Shown: piece after piece, positions 42,912 to 53,235 of the stretch | Position numbering within the stretch: the stretch's first letter is position 1 | How the letters are laid out: each line of letters begins with the position of its first letter | Notes under the pieces: generated by a model | Database searches by the model: none | What the model was told of the DNA's origin: nothing | The model's input: only the letters and a program-made list of their open reading frames with translations | Program-made: the position numbers and the translations under genes | Source of the DNA: Telopea speciosissima | Lineage: Eukaryota; Streptophyta; Magnoliopsida; Proteales; Proteaceae | Assembly (NCBI RefSeq): GCF_018873765.1 | Contig: NC_057922.1 | Coordinates: 44,722,321-44,786,320, forward strand | DNA length: 64,000 bases | Direction of reading: 5' to 3'

Positions 42912-43704
42912 TGATTTAGCCTAGGAAGCTATCACGCCAGGAACAATTCTGGTAGAGACTATTATCCGGATCTAAAATGAAATTTTAATTACGATGGTGA
43001 TGAGAATGAATGATGGAGATGATGAGGATGATGGTGATGATGATAGTTAGATAGGTTCAGTCCAGAGTCCCACTGGTTGCCAACCGTCAGAGTCCCAACG
43101 AGTTCAAGATCGAAGAAGTCCCACCTTGATCCCACTCGAGTCTCCGAAACCTTCTTGCATCTCACAAGGCAAAACTCTCACAAAAGGAGTAGTCATAGTT
43201 CAGAATTTTTTTGGATTTCAATTCATAATTGCCAAGAGAGGTTCCCACGGTTCTCTTATATACCCCAAGGTATGGAGGCTAAATGCCATTTAAAACTACA
43301 AAATACAATAAAGAGACTTGGGATTTCAGGACAAAGGTAATTCCCAAGAAGTCAAATTGAAAAGACCTAAGCAATAATTAAAATTTAGCACTAGACTTTA
43401 AACTACTAGTTCGCAAACTAGAAAAACTAACTAATTGTCCTAGGAATAAAAAAACAGGCACATAATCATGCCTTGAAATACAAAAGGACAAGTACTAAAA
43501 ACTAGGAGATACTTTAGTGGCTACTAGACTTCTAACTAGAAACATAAAAGGGCTCTTAAATAAGCCTAGGAAATATGAAAAGACTCTTTGAAAACTAAAA
43601 AGGCTTCATAACTACTTTCTAATGACTTTTATGAGTTAACAGAATTTGTTGAAGCTGCTGACGTGTGGAATCCACTTCCCAAAGAGCACTCAAGGGCTAG
43701 GCGT
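42912..43704 (-). repeat. LTR C of the three-LTR element, first part
   Basis: Plus-strand start TGATTTAGCCTAGGAAGC. It breaks at GGCGT (43700-43704), the target duplication of the nested element, and resumes at 47046 with TGAGCTGGCGGCTGCC to its end in GCATCA at 47070. Confidence 0.85.
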
Positions 43705-44903
43705 TAATGTAGTCCTAGATAGGTAGGAGACCTACTAGGAGCCAAACAACAAGATCAAACAACAAAAGGGGCTGCTGGTTCGAATGGACAGTACTAGGAT
43801 TTAGGTCAATTCCTAGGGTTTGGGTTGGATATTGGGAAAGGGGTTTATAGGGTATTAATGGGCAGGTCTAGGGGGTCAATATGGTATAAAAATAATAGGA
43901 TTTAGGGTTTTAAAATTCTGCAATTCTGGACAGAATTGAGTTGCAGATTTTAGGTTTAATGGAGTGGGGGAATGGAGGGGTTGTAGTGGAGACTAAGGGC
44001 TGTGTTTAAGGTCGAGTGTAGGGAGAGGTGCGGAGAATATAGGCTGGAAGTATGGTTCGAAATTGATGGCCAGATCTGTAGTTATGAGGGAGTCCTAGTT
44101 GAGGTAGAAGTTGCAGGTTTAATGGAAATTAGGGTTTGATGAATGGAGGGGGGTGTGGATTAGGTTAGAGGATGAAGAGGGGAAGGATATATGTAAGAAA
44201 CTAAGATTACTTACTAGTTTGATCTCCTTCAAAGGCAGCAGCAGCAGCTTGAAGAAGCTCGATTGAATAAGAAGAAAGACCTCCCGATCCACAAGATGCA
44301 AGGAGTCGATCGGAGTCCACCAATCCCTTCAACCTTGATATTACTCACAAGGCACACTCACGATGGAGCAAAGGTAGCAACAAAGGCTGCAAGCATAAAG
44401 CTAATTTTTATTAATCAAATTCGTGTACAATGCTAGCCTCCCTTACAAACTTATTTAGAAGACTCAAAAATAGACTTAGACACTAAAAAGGAATGGCCTA
44501 ACCTTATCCCTAACCTATTAGGCAACTTAAACTGACTAGGAAACTCAAATAGACTCAAAATAGAGTCCTAATGACTTAAAACAACTTCAACTACTTAAAA
44601 TAAAGAAGATTCCCTAGTAGCCAATAAGATATAAAAACCTCTTAGCCAATAGGATCACTTCACTTAAATTAGACCAATTGAACCAATTTGATGCAACCAA
44701 TTTAAACCGGTTCAATTAAAAACACAAAATAAAAACTAAGTATTAGGCTAATCCCGTATGCAACCTATATACCCCTATTTCAGGCCCACTAAAGTGGCCT
44801 AATACATAGAAATCCCTTGGGAACAAAGGCCCAACATATATATATCCCAACCCTACACTTATTCCCAATGAAACAAGCCCTATTTGATGATGAATCAGCA
44901 TCA
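43705..44903 (-). repeat. LTR of the nested element (low-coordinate copy)
   Basis: It ends GAATCAGCATCA. The part from about 44240 to the end is very close to the other LTR, whereas the part from 43705 to about 44230 is strongly diverged, with only short shared phrases such as 'tatagggtattaatgggcag'. Confidence 0.85.
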
Positions 44904-45852
44904 ACTCTCCCCAACTTGAAAAAATTCGTCCTCGAATTTTGTAGTGATGAGGGGGAATCAACATGTGATCCCCACCTTTGACCATCCCCAAACAGAATTT
45001 CGGTGAAGCGGGAACATTGGGGATAAAGTCTTCAATGCATGGAGCGTTCTCTTCAAAGAACCATAGTGGCATAACAAACTCTATGTGCTCGACCTCTTCA
45101 AGAACAACATCTTGGATGTCGATGATTTCTTGTGGAGTGTTGTCAATCACCACTTCGTCTTCCATGTCCTCAGCCTTGTCTACTTTGCCCTCTTCAGTAG
45201 TTTCTTCTACCATTGTGTGTTGGACCTCCACATCAAGTTGATGGCCGAGCTTCTCAACCATGATCTCAACTACTGGTGCAGCTTGGTCTACTTAAATTTC
45301 TTTAGCTATAGGTTCTTGAATCTCTTCAACACAAACCGCTTTAGTAGAAGCTTTTGTTGATGCATCTGCCATAGGTGAAACTTCAAACACTGTCGATGTC
45401 ACTTGCATTTGAGTTGACATGTTCGGCAGTCCTTGTGGCTGTACAGTCGATGTGGTCACCTTTGGTTGTAATCCTTTTAAAGTAAACAAATTGTATAGAC
45501 GCTGTCGATCAGGTAGGACACACAAGTTGTTTTCCGGTTCAATCCAACCTTGTCGCTCGTCCAACCAATTGGAACCTACTGCAATAAAGATCCTTGGAGA
45601 TGGTACCGGCTTACACCAAGCACCATCATGATATGAAGAACACCCAAATTCAACACAAACTTTACCTGTAGGCTCGATGCAAATCTCTCCTGATTGGGAC
45701 AACATATCCACCACGGATTGTGAAATAATATTATTACGTCTCCTCTCATCAATAACTAAGATGGTTGTGCTCCCATTGGGTAGACGAACTTGGGTCTTGA
45801 AAACGAAGGGAGGTGGGTCTTTCGAGGCTTGGTTGGAGCTTCCCTCCACCAT
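44743..45852 (-). pseudogene. Protease-like protein of the nested non-autonomous element
   Basis: From ATG 45852 (minus), beside the primer site, a 186-codon frame reads MVEGSSNQASKDPPPFVFK and TTILVIDERRRNNIISQSVV. The latter occupies the place of the gypsy protease active site, but D-[ST]-G has become D-E-R. The next block, VCVEFGCSSYHDGAWCKPV, corresponds to the 'Y.D...C.VVP' region of such proteases. A TAA at about 45292 separates an acidic second part (45261-44743) with IEFVMPLWFFEENAP and EDFIPN. Next to the polypurine tract another frame reads E-D-E-F-F-Q-V-G-E-S-stop, like the usual gypsy pol end. It is probably a shrunken gypsy gene; whether any protein is made is unknown. Confidence 0.6.
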
Positions 45853-45865
45853 AGCTTTGATACCA
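45853..45865 (-). other. Primer-binding site of the nested element
   Basis: Minus strand TGGTATCAAAGCT, a variant of the iMet site, separated from the LTR by ATT on the plus strand. Confidence 0.75.
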
Positions 45866-45868
45866 ATT

Positions 45869-47040
45869 TAATGTAGTCCTAGGTAGGAGTAATCCCACTA
45901 GGAACCAGGGTAATAGGATCTCTTAACAAGGCTGGCCGATTGGGACAGCTTAGGCTAATTAGGGCAGAATTAGGGTTATGGTTAGGGTTTCGACTTAGGG
46001 TTTTATTTGGTAAAGATGTGTAGAATTTTATGAGTCTAATGGTATAAGTTGGATCAAATTTGGTTGAGGTTGGAATTCTAGGGTTTTGGGAGGATGCCTT
46101 ATGAAAATGGACTGTTTGTAAGATCTAGGGTTTAGGGGCAGATTTTAGGAAAGAGGTTTATAGGGTATTAATGGGCAGGTCTAGGGGGTTATTTTGGTAT
46201 AAAGAAGTTAGGGTTTGGGAAGGTTTTAAAATTCTGCAATTTACGGCAGAATTGGATTTAGGGTTTTAGGGTTCTAATGGATCTATGGATTAATGGAAGG
46301 GGTGATAATAGGAGTAGATGGAGCTTAGGTTAGAGGATTAGAAGAAGAAGGTTAAATGCTGAATTAATAAACTGCTTACTTGAAAGATTAAATCTTCAAT
46401 GGTAGCAACTTTGAAGAACTAGAAGAAAGACCTCCCGATCTACAAGATGCAAGGAGTCGATCGGAGTCCACCAATCCCTTCACCTTGATATTACCCACAA
46501 GGTAGCCTTAATATTACTCACAAGGTTCACTCAACAGAGCAGAGCAGCAGCTATGGCGGCAAACAAAAGCTTTTTCATTAATCAAATTCGTGTACAATGC
46601 TAGCCTCCCTTACAAACTTATATAGAAGACTCAAAAATAGACTTAGACACTAAAAAGGAATGGCCTAACCTTATCCCTAACCTATTAGGCAACTTAAACT
46701 AACTAGGAAACTCAAATAGACTCAAAATAGAGTCCTATAAAGAAGATTCCCTAGTAGCCAATAGGATATAAGAACCTCTTAGCCAATAGGATCACTTCAC
46801 TTAAATTAGACCAATTGAACCAATTGGATGCAACCAATTTAAACCGGTTCAATTAAAAACACAAAATAAAAACTAAGTATTGGGCTAATCCCGTATGCAA
46901 CCTATATACCCCTATTTCAGGCCCACTAAAGTGGCCTAATACATAGAAAACCCTTGGGAACAAAGGCCCAACATATATATATCCCAACCCTACACTTATT
47001 CCCAATGAAACAAGCCTTATTTGATGATGAATCTGCATCA
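45869..47040 (-). repeat. LTR of the nested element (high-coordinate copy)
   Basis: Plus-strand start TAATGTAGTCCTAGG, end GAATCTGCATCA, 1,172 bp. An internal phrase 'ttgatattacccacaagg' is partly duplicated at about 46485-46525. Confidence 0.85.
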
Positions 47041-47075
47041 GGCGTTGAGCTGGCGGCTGCCCCTGCATCAGAGAC

Positions 47076-48292
47076 AGAAGAGGATGTAGAGATGGGTGGA
47101 TGAAGTGGAAAGGAACTTTTTAAAGTGTCCTGTGAGATGAGTAGAAACAGTAGGAAGAGAATTATCAGGTAATGAAAGCATTCAAGGAAACTGTGGAGTG
47201 GCAAAGGGAAGGCTATTATCAGAAAATGAGAGCATTCAAGGAAGCTCGGGAGTGGCACAGAAAAATGTTGGTTTAGATGGTTTAGTAATCTAGAACAGAG
47301 ACCAATGGATACATCAATGACTGAACACGCTGCAAATTGCAGTTTAAAGGACAAGCACAAGGGCCAAAATGAATTCAGTAAGGTAAGATTGAGTTCCTAC
47401 AAGTTCACAGCAGATATGGCTCCATACAAAAAGGACTTAAGGAATAGGGTTTCTGCGACCGACACCAAGTAATTAGGACGTCACCTAATGAGATGTTAAG
47501 ATTTCATTAGTTGATGTCAACATCTGCATATTCATTGTCTAGTTAAATGATAGTCCTACTACCTCTGTGTGAAAAGAAATGATTGATTTCCATTACAAGA
47601 GCGAAACTTAAAGTGCTCTTCAAAATTATTGAAACAAGTTCTTAGGAAGGATCCGGTCACAAACAGAAAACTTAAAGCTTAGCAGAAGGCTATTAGAGAT
47701 TCTGGTCCATAAACTGACCAGGTTGCCATAATCACAAACAAATTATCAGGAAAAAGAACTCCAGTAACCGCTATACAATGCAAACTTCAATGATTAAGAA
47801 TTGACAAATGAAATCACTTTCAAACCTAATCAACAAAAATTAGATTCAAGAGCTGACGCTCTACAGAGTTTAGATTTAAGAGTTGAAGCATCGTTAAGCT
47901 AAATGTTACCAAGGAGATGAACAATAGAAGCAAACACTACGGATCTCTAGACCATAATGGCCTTGCCAACGACACACAAAAGCCAATTTTTCCTTTAATC
48001 AGTTCTTCGACAAATAAACTGAATCCAGGAAAATCAAATATACATAAAAATCAAATTTTTTGAAGTTTAAATGCTTAATTTTCCAAAACCCAATTCAATT
48101 CCAAAAGAAGGAAAGCAAACTAAACTTCCAATGTCTAAGTCCTAAAAGTTCACATTCATCATTGAACAAGCTAAATATGGGATGGAAACAAATTTAATGT
48201 AAGAGCAAGTATGACTCAAGTGTTTATCACACCTATGCTTCCTAAAGTCTTTTTCAGATAACGCCTTTTCATTACGAAAAGAAGAATACGAA
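47076..48292. other. Intergenic DNA, no gene recognised
   Basis: An imperfect direct repeat of about 60 bp ('attatcag.taatgaaagcattcaagg') lies at 47160-47265. The minus-strand frame across it has no recognisable domain. Confidence 0.4.
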
Positions 48293-48464
48293 CATAGTTG
48301 TCAAGGCATTGCTTAGGAGACCTTGGCATCAAGGCGCCTCGACAATTAGTGTCACCTTGGTCACCTAGGCTGGCGTTTTGGTAACCTTGGTAGCCTTGTT
48401 GGTGTCGACTTGCGTCCAGGCCCCCTCCAACCCCTTGGTTCACCTAGATGCCGTGACAACTATG
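48293..48464. mobile_element. Short MITE with CATAGTTGTCAAGGCA ends
   Basis: The left end CATAGTTGTCAAGGCA and the right end TGCCGTGACAACTATG are inverted with one mismatch. The interior is rich in 'aaggcgcc' and 'ccttggt' phrases. No target duplication is clear. Confidence 0.65.
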
Positions 48465-49210
48465 AATGCAAATTAAGATGCATCCCAACTTAAGTATGTT
48501 CTTGAGCCTGGACAGCCTCAGTGACTTATGACTTGTTTACAGTACAAAACGGACACTAAAATTGGTTCTGTACTATTTAATAGTACAACATAAACATTAG
48601 GCAGAACCAAGTCTGGAGTGAGAAGACATCACTAATTATATATAAGCAACAAGAATAATACATAGACACATAACAACAGAAAATGCTTAAAAGTAAATTG
48701 AATGACAACTGCCAACAAAATTTAAACCATATAGCATTATCTCCTCAAAAGCCCCTTAACCTCAATTGAAACAGAAACCAGTTCGAGTACTGAATCAATA
48801 AAAGCATTGTTGCTCAAATTATATCACGAAGACTATTGAGTATAGTGATATGCCCATAAGTGCAACAAAAAAGAAAAAGTACCAACCAAAATCTGTTCTT
48901 TCGATAACATCAGTAAAAAGTAATGCCGAAGTAAATTGTCCTACAGGGATCCAAGAAATCAAATCTCATCCACATCTCCTAAATCCTGGCACCCAGATAA
49001 AATTGATAACTCTTAAACTGCAGAAAAGAAAAAGGAAACAACATATCCAGGGAACCTGAATGTCTGAATTTAAAAGACATGAAACATGACTGAGAAAATT
49101 CATCTGACTACAAACTATCCGAGAAGCCTCTGCAACAGGCCACAAGTATATATACAGGAGAAACAGACCAAAAGCAATTGGAGGCCCATTATGGAATCCA
49201 CATTGTACAT
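48465..49210. other. Downstream region of the BPC gene
   Basis: No separate gene is recognised. The part next to 49211 is presumably the 3' UTR of the minus-strand gene. A plus-strand frame at 48850-49059 has no known domain. Confidence 0.4.
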
Positions 49211-50071
49211 CTACCTGATAGTGACAAATTTGTTGGTACCATGTTTTGCCCAGTGAGTCCTCAAATCAATCGGATTGGAAAGGTTATAACCTTCAGTAGA
49301 AAGTTTCTCCAATACCTTTTTAAAAGCTCCCTGGCTCATTTTCCGCCCTGCTATCCTTGCACCCCGCCTTTTTGTACTCATTGGCAAGGGATACATAGAT
49401 ATACTAGTTGTACAACATGCTGACTGCCACCCACCACATCCCCATCGATAACATTGTTGAGGAACTCCAGTACATGAGCAAATAGGGATCGGAATACCCG
49501 AAATATCCATATCAACCCCATTTATGACTACTTCAGTGTTCTTTTTCCCAGGCTTTGCTCTTGGGACAGAAGAATTACACTCATCCTTTGGCACACCAGG
49601 GGCCTTTTTACTCTTCTTTGGTTTCGGAGACTTTTGGGTGTTTTGGGTGCGGCCACCTTGCCTTTTCTTCAAAGGTGCCTCCTTCTTACCAGCTACCTCT
49701 TCCATACGAACCAACCTTTCATCCTTCGATGCCTCAGGTGGCTGTAGCATTTGAATGGGATGAGTTCCAGACGCTTCAGCTATCAGAGCAAAATTGGGGT
49801 TCCCCGGTAACACATGCAAAAACTTATCTCTCTGGTTCATCCAACCATCTCTCACAAAATCCATGGGGACTGGTGCTTCTGAAACACCACAGTCTCTGTG
49901 ATGGAAAGCTCCATTAGCATTAACCATGACGGCAGATTCGCGCCCAGAGAGAAGAGATTTAGTGTCTCTCTCTGCCACAGTTGACATGAGCTGTAGACCG
50001 AGATGCCCTTTAAGGGAGGAGGGTTCATAATAACCCCAATTGCGGATGTTCAATCCGCTATCGTCGTCCAT
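49211..50071 (-). CDS. BPC: BASIC PENTACYSTEINE / GAGA-binding transcriptional regulator (class I BBR-BPC)
   Basis: The 286-residue frame is intact and has the length of class I plant BPC proteins (BPC1-3 type). BPC proteins act in the nucleus, bind GA-rich DNA and recruit chromatin regulators, including Polycomb, to developmental genes. The N-terminus reads MDDDSGLNIRNWGYYEP; a lysine-rich, probably nuclear-localising stretch (about residues 128-156, KKRQGG, KPKKSKK) follows. The DNA-binding domain has the cysteine cluster CSC, C, C, CC (residues 198-220), the YRWGCGGWQSACCTT block and the end THWAKHGTNKFVTIR. ATG 50071 is chosen because it starts the conserved N-terminus. No coding intron is needed. 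This is a probable working gene; the exact member number cannot be given. Confidence 0.95.
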   Translation of the reverse strand: MDDDSGLNIRNWGYYEPSSLKGHLGLQLMSTVAERDTKSLLSGRESAVMVNANGAFHHRDCGVSEAPVPMDFVRDGWMNQRDKFLHVLPGNPNFALIAEASGTHPIQMLQPPEASKDERLVRMEEVAGKKEAPLKKRQGGRTQNTQKSPKPKKSKKAPGVPKDECNSSVPRAKPGKKNTEVVINGVDMDISGIPIPICSCTGVPQQCYRWGCGGWQSACCTTSISMYPLPMSTKRRGARIAGRKMSQGAFKKVLEKLSTEGYNLSNPIDLRTHWAKHGTNKFVTIR

Positions 50072-50720
50072 TATATATATAAACGAATAATAAACTCTGA
50101 TAAATATATATTTTTTATTTTATTCCCGTTCAACCCATCTACCACATTGCCTGCTAGCAGAACCTGCACAATCCACGAAAGCCACAGAACCAGAAGAAAA
50201 AGAAATAAATCCCAACAAAATCACAAGCACAAAATAAGAAAAGAATAAGAACATAGAAATCAAAATCGGAACATCAGAGGAGAACCAAATCATCTAAAAG
50301 GTTTTGGACCAAAGCATCAGAGTATCCAATAATTAACCCCAGGAAAACAATGAACCAGACCAAAACCTAATAAATCGTTTAGATGTTCAAGACACAATCT
50401 TGCATGCCCACAGGAAATCCTTAGTAAACAGCATTCCGGTTTTCTCAGAAAAGCAATCATCTTTTAGGGTTTTAAACTTAGATATCTCCAAACAAACCCA
50501 GATTGAGATTAAAGATTCAAAATCAAAATTTCAAATTTTCAGAACAGATAATGAAATAAAAATAAAATATCAGAGATTTCAAAGACAGTTTTAGATTCTA
50601 GAGAGGGCCAGAGAAAGAGAGAGAGAGAGTCTTACTTGCAGGTTGTAAAATTGCTATCTAGGGTTCTTCCCCTTTTCTGATGGGGAGAGAGAAGGACGAA
50701 ATGGGCAAAAATCAGCGAAT
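50072..50720 (-). promoter_or_regulatory. 5' leader of the BPC gene with a probable intron and GA repeat
   Basis: On the minus strand a donor-like AA|GTAAGAC lies near 50636 and an acceptor-like TTTATCAG|AG near 50099, so a leader intron of about 540 bp is plausible. A GA run (50611-50629) and T/A-rich sequence lie within it. BPC proteins bind GA repeats, so this may be a self-regulatory site. Confidence 0.45.
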
Positions 50721-50750
50721 GTACTTTGTCTTAGCTCAACCTAAAATGCT

Positions 50751-50765
50751 TATTTATATATATTT
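50751..50765 (-). promoter_or_regulatory. Probable TATA box of the BPC gene
   Basis: Minus-strand AAATATATATAAATA lies about 115 bp upstream of the putative donor site and about 680 bp upstream of the ATG. Confidence 0.45.
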
Positions 50766-51449
50766 CCTGTTTCATGAAGGAAATGTAATCTATTTCTAAA
50801 GTATGTCTTTCTCTATGTTTTCTCTTTATAAAAACTATTTTTTTTTATTTTGTTAACTGTAATAATCAATTATCATCGTTGGCATAATGCCAGGTGCCAC
50901 TAAGGACTTATATATCTTTGCCAAAAAATACAACCTCCCGAGTCCCGTCCCCTCGTTCTTATCTCTTTCATTCAACTTGAAGACACTCAACTTTTGTTTT
51001 TGTTTTATTCTATTCATTTAGTCTTTGAGCCCAAGGGGTCAACGGAATAAACCCAATTGCACCTTAATTCAACCATAGGGCATTAATGGTCCAAACATTC
51101 ACTCATTCTTTACCAAAACAGCCATTTAAAAGAAGAAAAAAAAATCACATATGCTTGGTTTTAGATTATCACAATCAACGGCAACCAAAAAGTTATACTC
51201 GAGATTTACTTCTTATTTGTAAATAGTAAAATGTTGAATTTAATTAATGTTCAAATTTATTTCTGACACCATTTGAGACACAATAAAGCCAAAAAACCAA
51301 GGAATGAAAATTTAATAGAAAACAACACCATAGTAATTTAGGTGATGCTTTATAATGTTGAATTTATACATCCATTAAATCTAATTTAATGAACTTAATT
51401 AATTATTGGGAGAGGGAACTACATGCTGCCTGTTTATAGGATCAGGATC
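50766..51449. other. Upstream flank of the BPC gene, no gene recognised
   Basis: AT-rich promoter-side sequence without long frames or recognisable repeats. Confidence 0.4.
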
Positions 51450-51596
51450 GTCTCCAGGAAGCAGGGAACGCCTAGGGTGCTGCCAGTCGTTGGGTTGTGC
51501 CGCACACATCCCTAGGCGTATGCCGAGATGTGTGCGGCACAACTCAACCGTTGGATGCCCCCGGGCAGCATCCTGGGCGCACGCCTCCCTGGAGAC
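51450..51596. repeat. GC-rich foldback element
   Basis: The left end GTCTCCAGG pairs with the right end CCTGGAGAC. Pairing continues imperfectly through CCTAGG.TGCTGCC to a strong inner stem (GTTGTGCCGCACACATC with GATGTGTGCGGCACAAC). The loop is about 17 bp. It ends 21 bp before the next foldback element. Confidence 0.8.
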
Positions 51597-51617
51597 ATGC
51601 TTAATTCGTGTTTATAT

Positions 51618-52337
51618 GGATTTTTATCGTCTCAGTTACACCCTCGTCAATTACACTTCAAGTACACCCCTACGATGAAGACACATGGCGTTAAATGATC
51701 TGACGATCTAAATTAGAAATGATAATTTATCTTTCATTTGACTCAGATTCGGAAGTTTCCTTCCATTCTCTCTCTGTCTCTCCCGTCTCTGCTTTCTCAA
51801 GACGATGACCAGATCTTGTGCTCCACGGTGGAGCTCCTCTCTCACAATGATGACGACCTGACCAGACTCACCCTAAACTACATCCTCACGCCGGCATTCA
51901 CCTTCCTCATGGTTTTTATTTCTAAATCCCCAACTCCTTCTCTGTCATAACTCTAAGCGTTCATCTTCCTCGCACGAACAAAAGACGAACGCCTGGAGTT
52001 ATGGCAGAGAGGGAGTTGGGGATTTAGAAATGGAAACCACTAGGAAGGTGAACGCCGGCGTGAGGATGTAGTTTACGGTGAGTCTGGTCAGGTCGTCATC
52101 ATCGTGAGAGAGGAGCTCCATCGTGGAGCACAAGGTCAAGTCGCTGTCTTAAGAGAGCAGAGACGGGAGAGAGAGAGAGAGAGAGAGAATGGAGGGAAAC
52201 TTTCAAATCTGAGTCAAATGAAAGATAAATTATCATTTCTAATTTAGACCGTCAGATCATTTAACGCCCCGTGTCTTCATCGTAGGGATGTACTTGAAGT
52301 GTAATTGACGAGGGTGTAATTGAGACGCTAAAAATCC
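51618..52337. mobile_element. Mutator-like foldback element with about 345-bp arms and a 10-bp target duplication
   Basis: The left arm (51618 to about 51963) and the right arm (about 51987 to 52337) are near-complete inverted copies with a loop of roughly 20 bp. The ends are GGATTTTTATCGTCTCA and TGAGACGCTAAAAATCC. GTGTTTATAT lies at 51608-51617 and again at 52338-52347. A long inverted repeat with a 9-11 bp target duplication is the pattern of Mutator-like elements. A 70-codon frame in the left arm (51738-51950) may be part of a captured gene but is not recognised. A GA run lies at about 52169-52190. Confidence 0.9.
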
Positions 52338-52528
52338 GTGTTTATATTGGCTTCTTACACATTAAAACCAATAGTGGGTAACAAAATGACATATTAATGA
52401 GGAGAGAAAAGGTGGCCCAAACATTTAATGAGAAGAAATAGAGGAGAGAGATAGTGGGAGAAGTACACATTGACACCGTGTACTTCCTTTTCCCTTAATT
52501 ATTAATTTGAATTGTTATTTTTTAGGTG

Positions 52529-53166
52529 TGATGAACCCGAATTCACACCCACCAATCAGAGGTCGCCACGTGCCCCCGGTCCCAGGAGGTGGACCAAAAC
52601 CGAGCCAACGGCAGACCGATCACGGGTTCGCCCCACACGGCCCGCTATGAGCCCAGGCCAAACAACAACCCTCCAGGGACCTGGACTAGGATACAACCAT
52701 CGTCCCCAATAAGAGGTACACCGCCACCTGGACTCTGTACCACCGTCATAGACAAGACTTCTACCACCTTCAGGACTCTACACCATCCTCCATCAATCAC
52801 ACAATCCAAGACGGACACAAACACTTTACATTTATCTATTGGAAACACCATTCCTATCAGGACACTACATCCCCGTAGAGAAGCAACCAACCATGGAAGA
52901 CCTCTGACACTCCTGGACTCTATCTGTTACGGGGATTATTCGCCATCAATTAGGACTCTCCTCACCGCCACAGTCCATTATAAAAAGGAAGGTATGTTAC
53001 TCCATCAGGCATCTTGAATTCTATTCACTCATCTGTTTGCTCAGAGAGATCTAACTTAGGCATCGGAGAGTCCTCGGTCGAAACCACACCAGTTCTCCTT
53101 TGTCACCCAGGGTCTTTTGCAGGTTACGGCACTCGAAGGACCATCAGACGACTTCCTGATGCAATA
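52529..53166 (+). repeat. 5' LTR of Tat element 2
   Basis: Starts TGATGAACCC. It ends GCAATA where the 3' LTR has GCAACA, so the terminal CA has mutated to TA. A TATA box (TATAAAAA, 52979-52986) marks the probable U3/R border. Confidence 0.95.
52979..52986 (+). promoter_or_regulatory. TATA box in the LTR of Tat element 2
   Basis: TATAAAAA is present in both LTRs at equivalent places (second copy near 63446), about 180 bp before the LTR end. Confidence 0.6.
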
Positions 53167-53169
53167 GAT

Positions 53170-53187
53170 TGGCGCTATCTGTAGGAG
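53170..53187 (+). other. Primer-binding site of Tat element 2
   Basis: TGGCGCTATCTGTAGGAG starts three bases after the LTR. The first bases resemble the tRNA-Asp-type site. Confidence 0.6.
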
Positions 53188-53235
53188 CGACGCTAGCCAT
53201 TATATCTACTAGCTTGTTTCCATAACTGCTCAGCA

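Larger units (their letters stand above)
43705..47040 (-). mobile_element. Non-autonomous LTR retrotransposon with protease-like ORF, nested in LTR C
   Basis: The element is 3,336 bp with GGCGT at 43700-43704 and 47041-47045. LTRs are 43705-44903 and 45869-47040. The internal region is only 965 bp: primer site (45865-45853), one protein frame and a polypurine tract (44913-44904, GGGGAGAGT on the minus strand). The LTR start TAATGTAGTCCTAGG and the ATT spacer next to the primer site resemble those of the host element, so the two belong to related families. Confidence 0.9.
40514..47070 (-). mobile_element. Non-autonomous LTR retrotransposon with three LTRs, interrupted by a related element
   Basis: LTR A (40514-41345), an internal region of 751 bp (41346-42096), LTR B (42097-42908) and LTR C (42912-43704 plus 47046-47070) form one unit. 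GAGAC flanks it at 40509-40513 and 47071-47075. The element reads on the minus strand: primer site at 42094-42082 and a small broken ORF from 42081. LTR B and LTR C touch with only ATT between them. The second element (43705-47040) has split LTR C. No gag, RT or integrase is present. Confidence 0.85.

Noticed and set aside
46926..47360. Minus-strand 144-codon hydrophobic frame
   Set aside because: It crosses an LTR end and a target duplication and has no domain; chance frame.
52589..53017. Plus-strand 142-codon frame in the 5' LTR of Tat element 2
   Set aside because: LTR-internal, upstream of the primer site, unlike any gag start; chance frame in GC-rich sequence.
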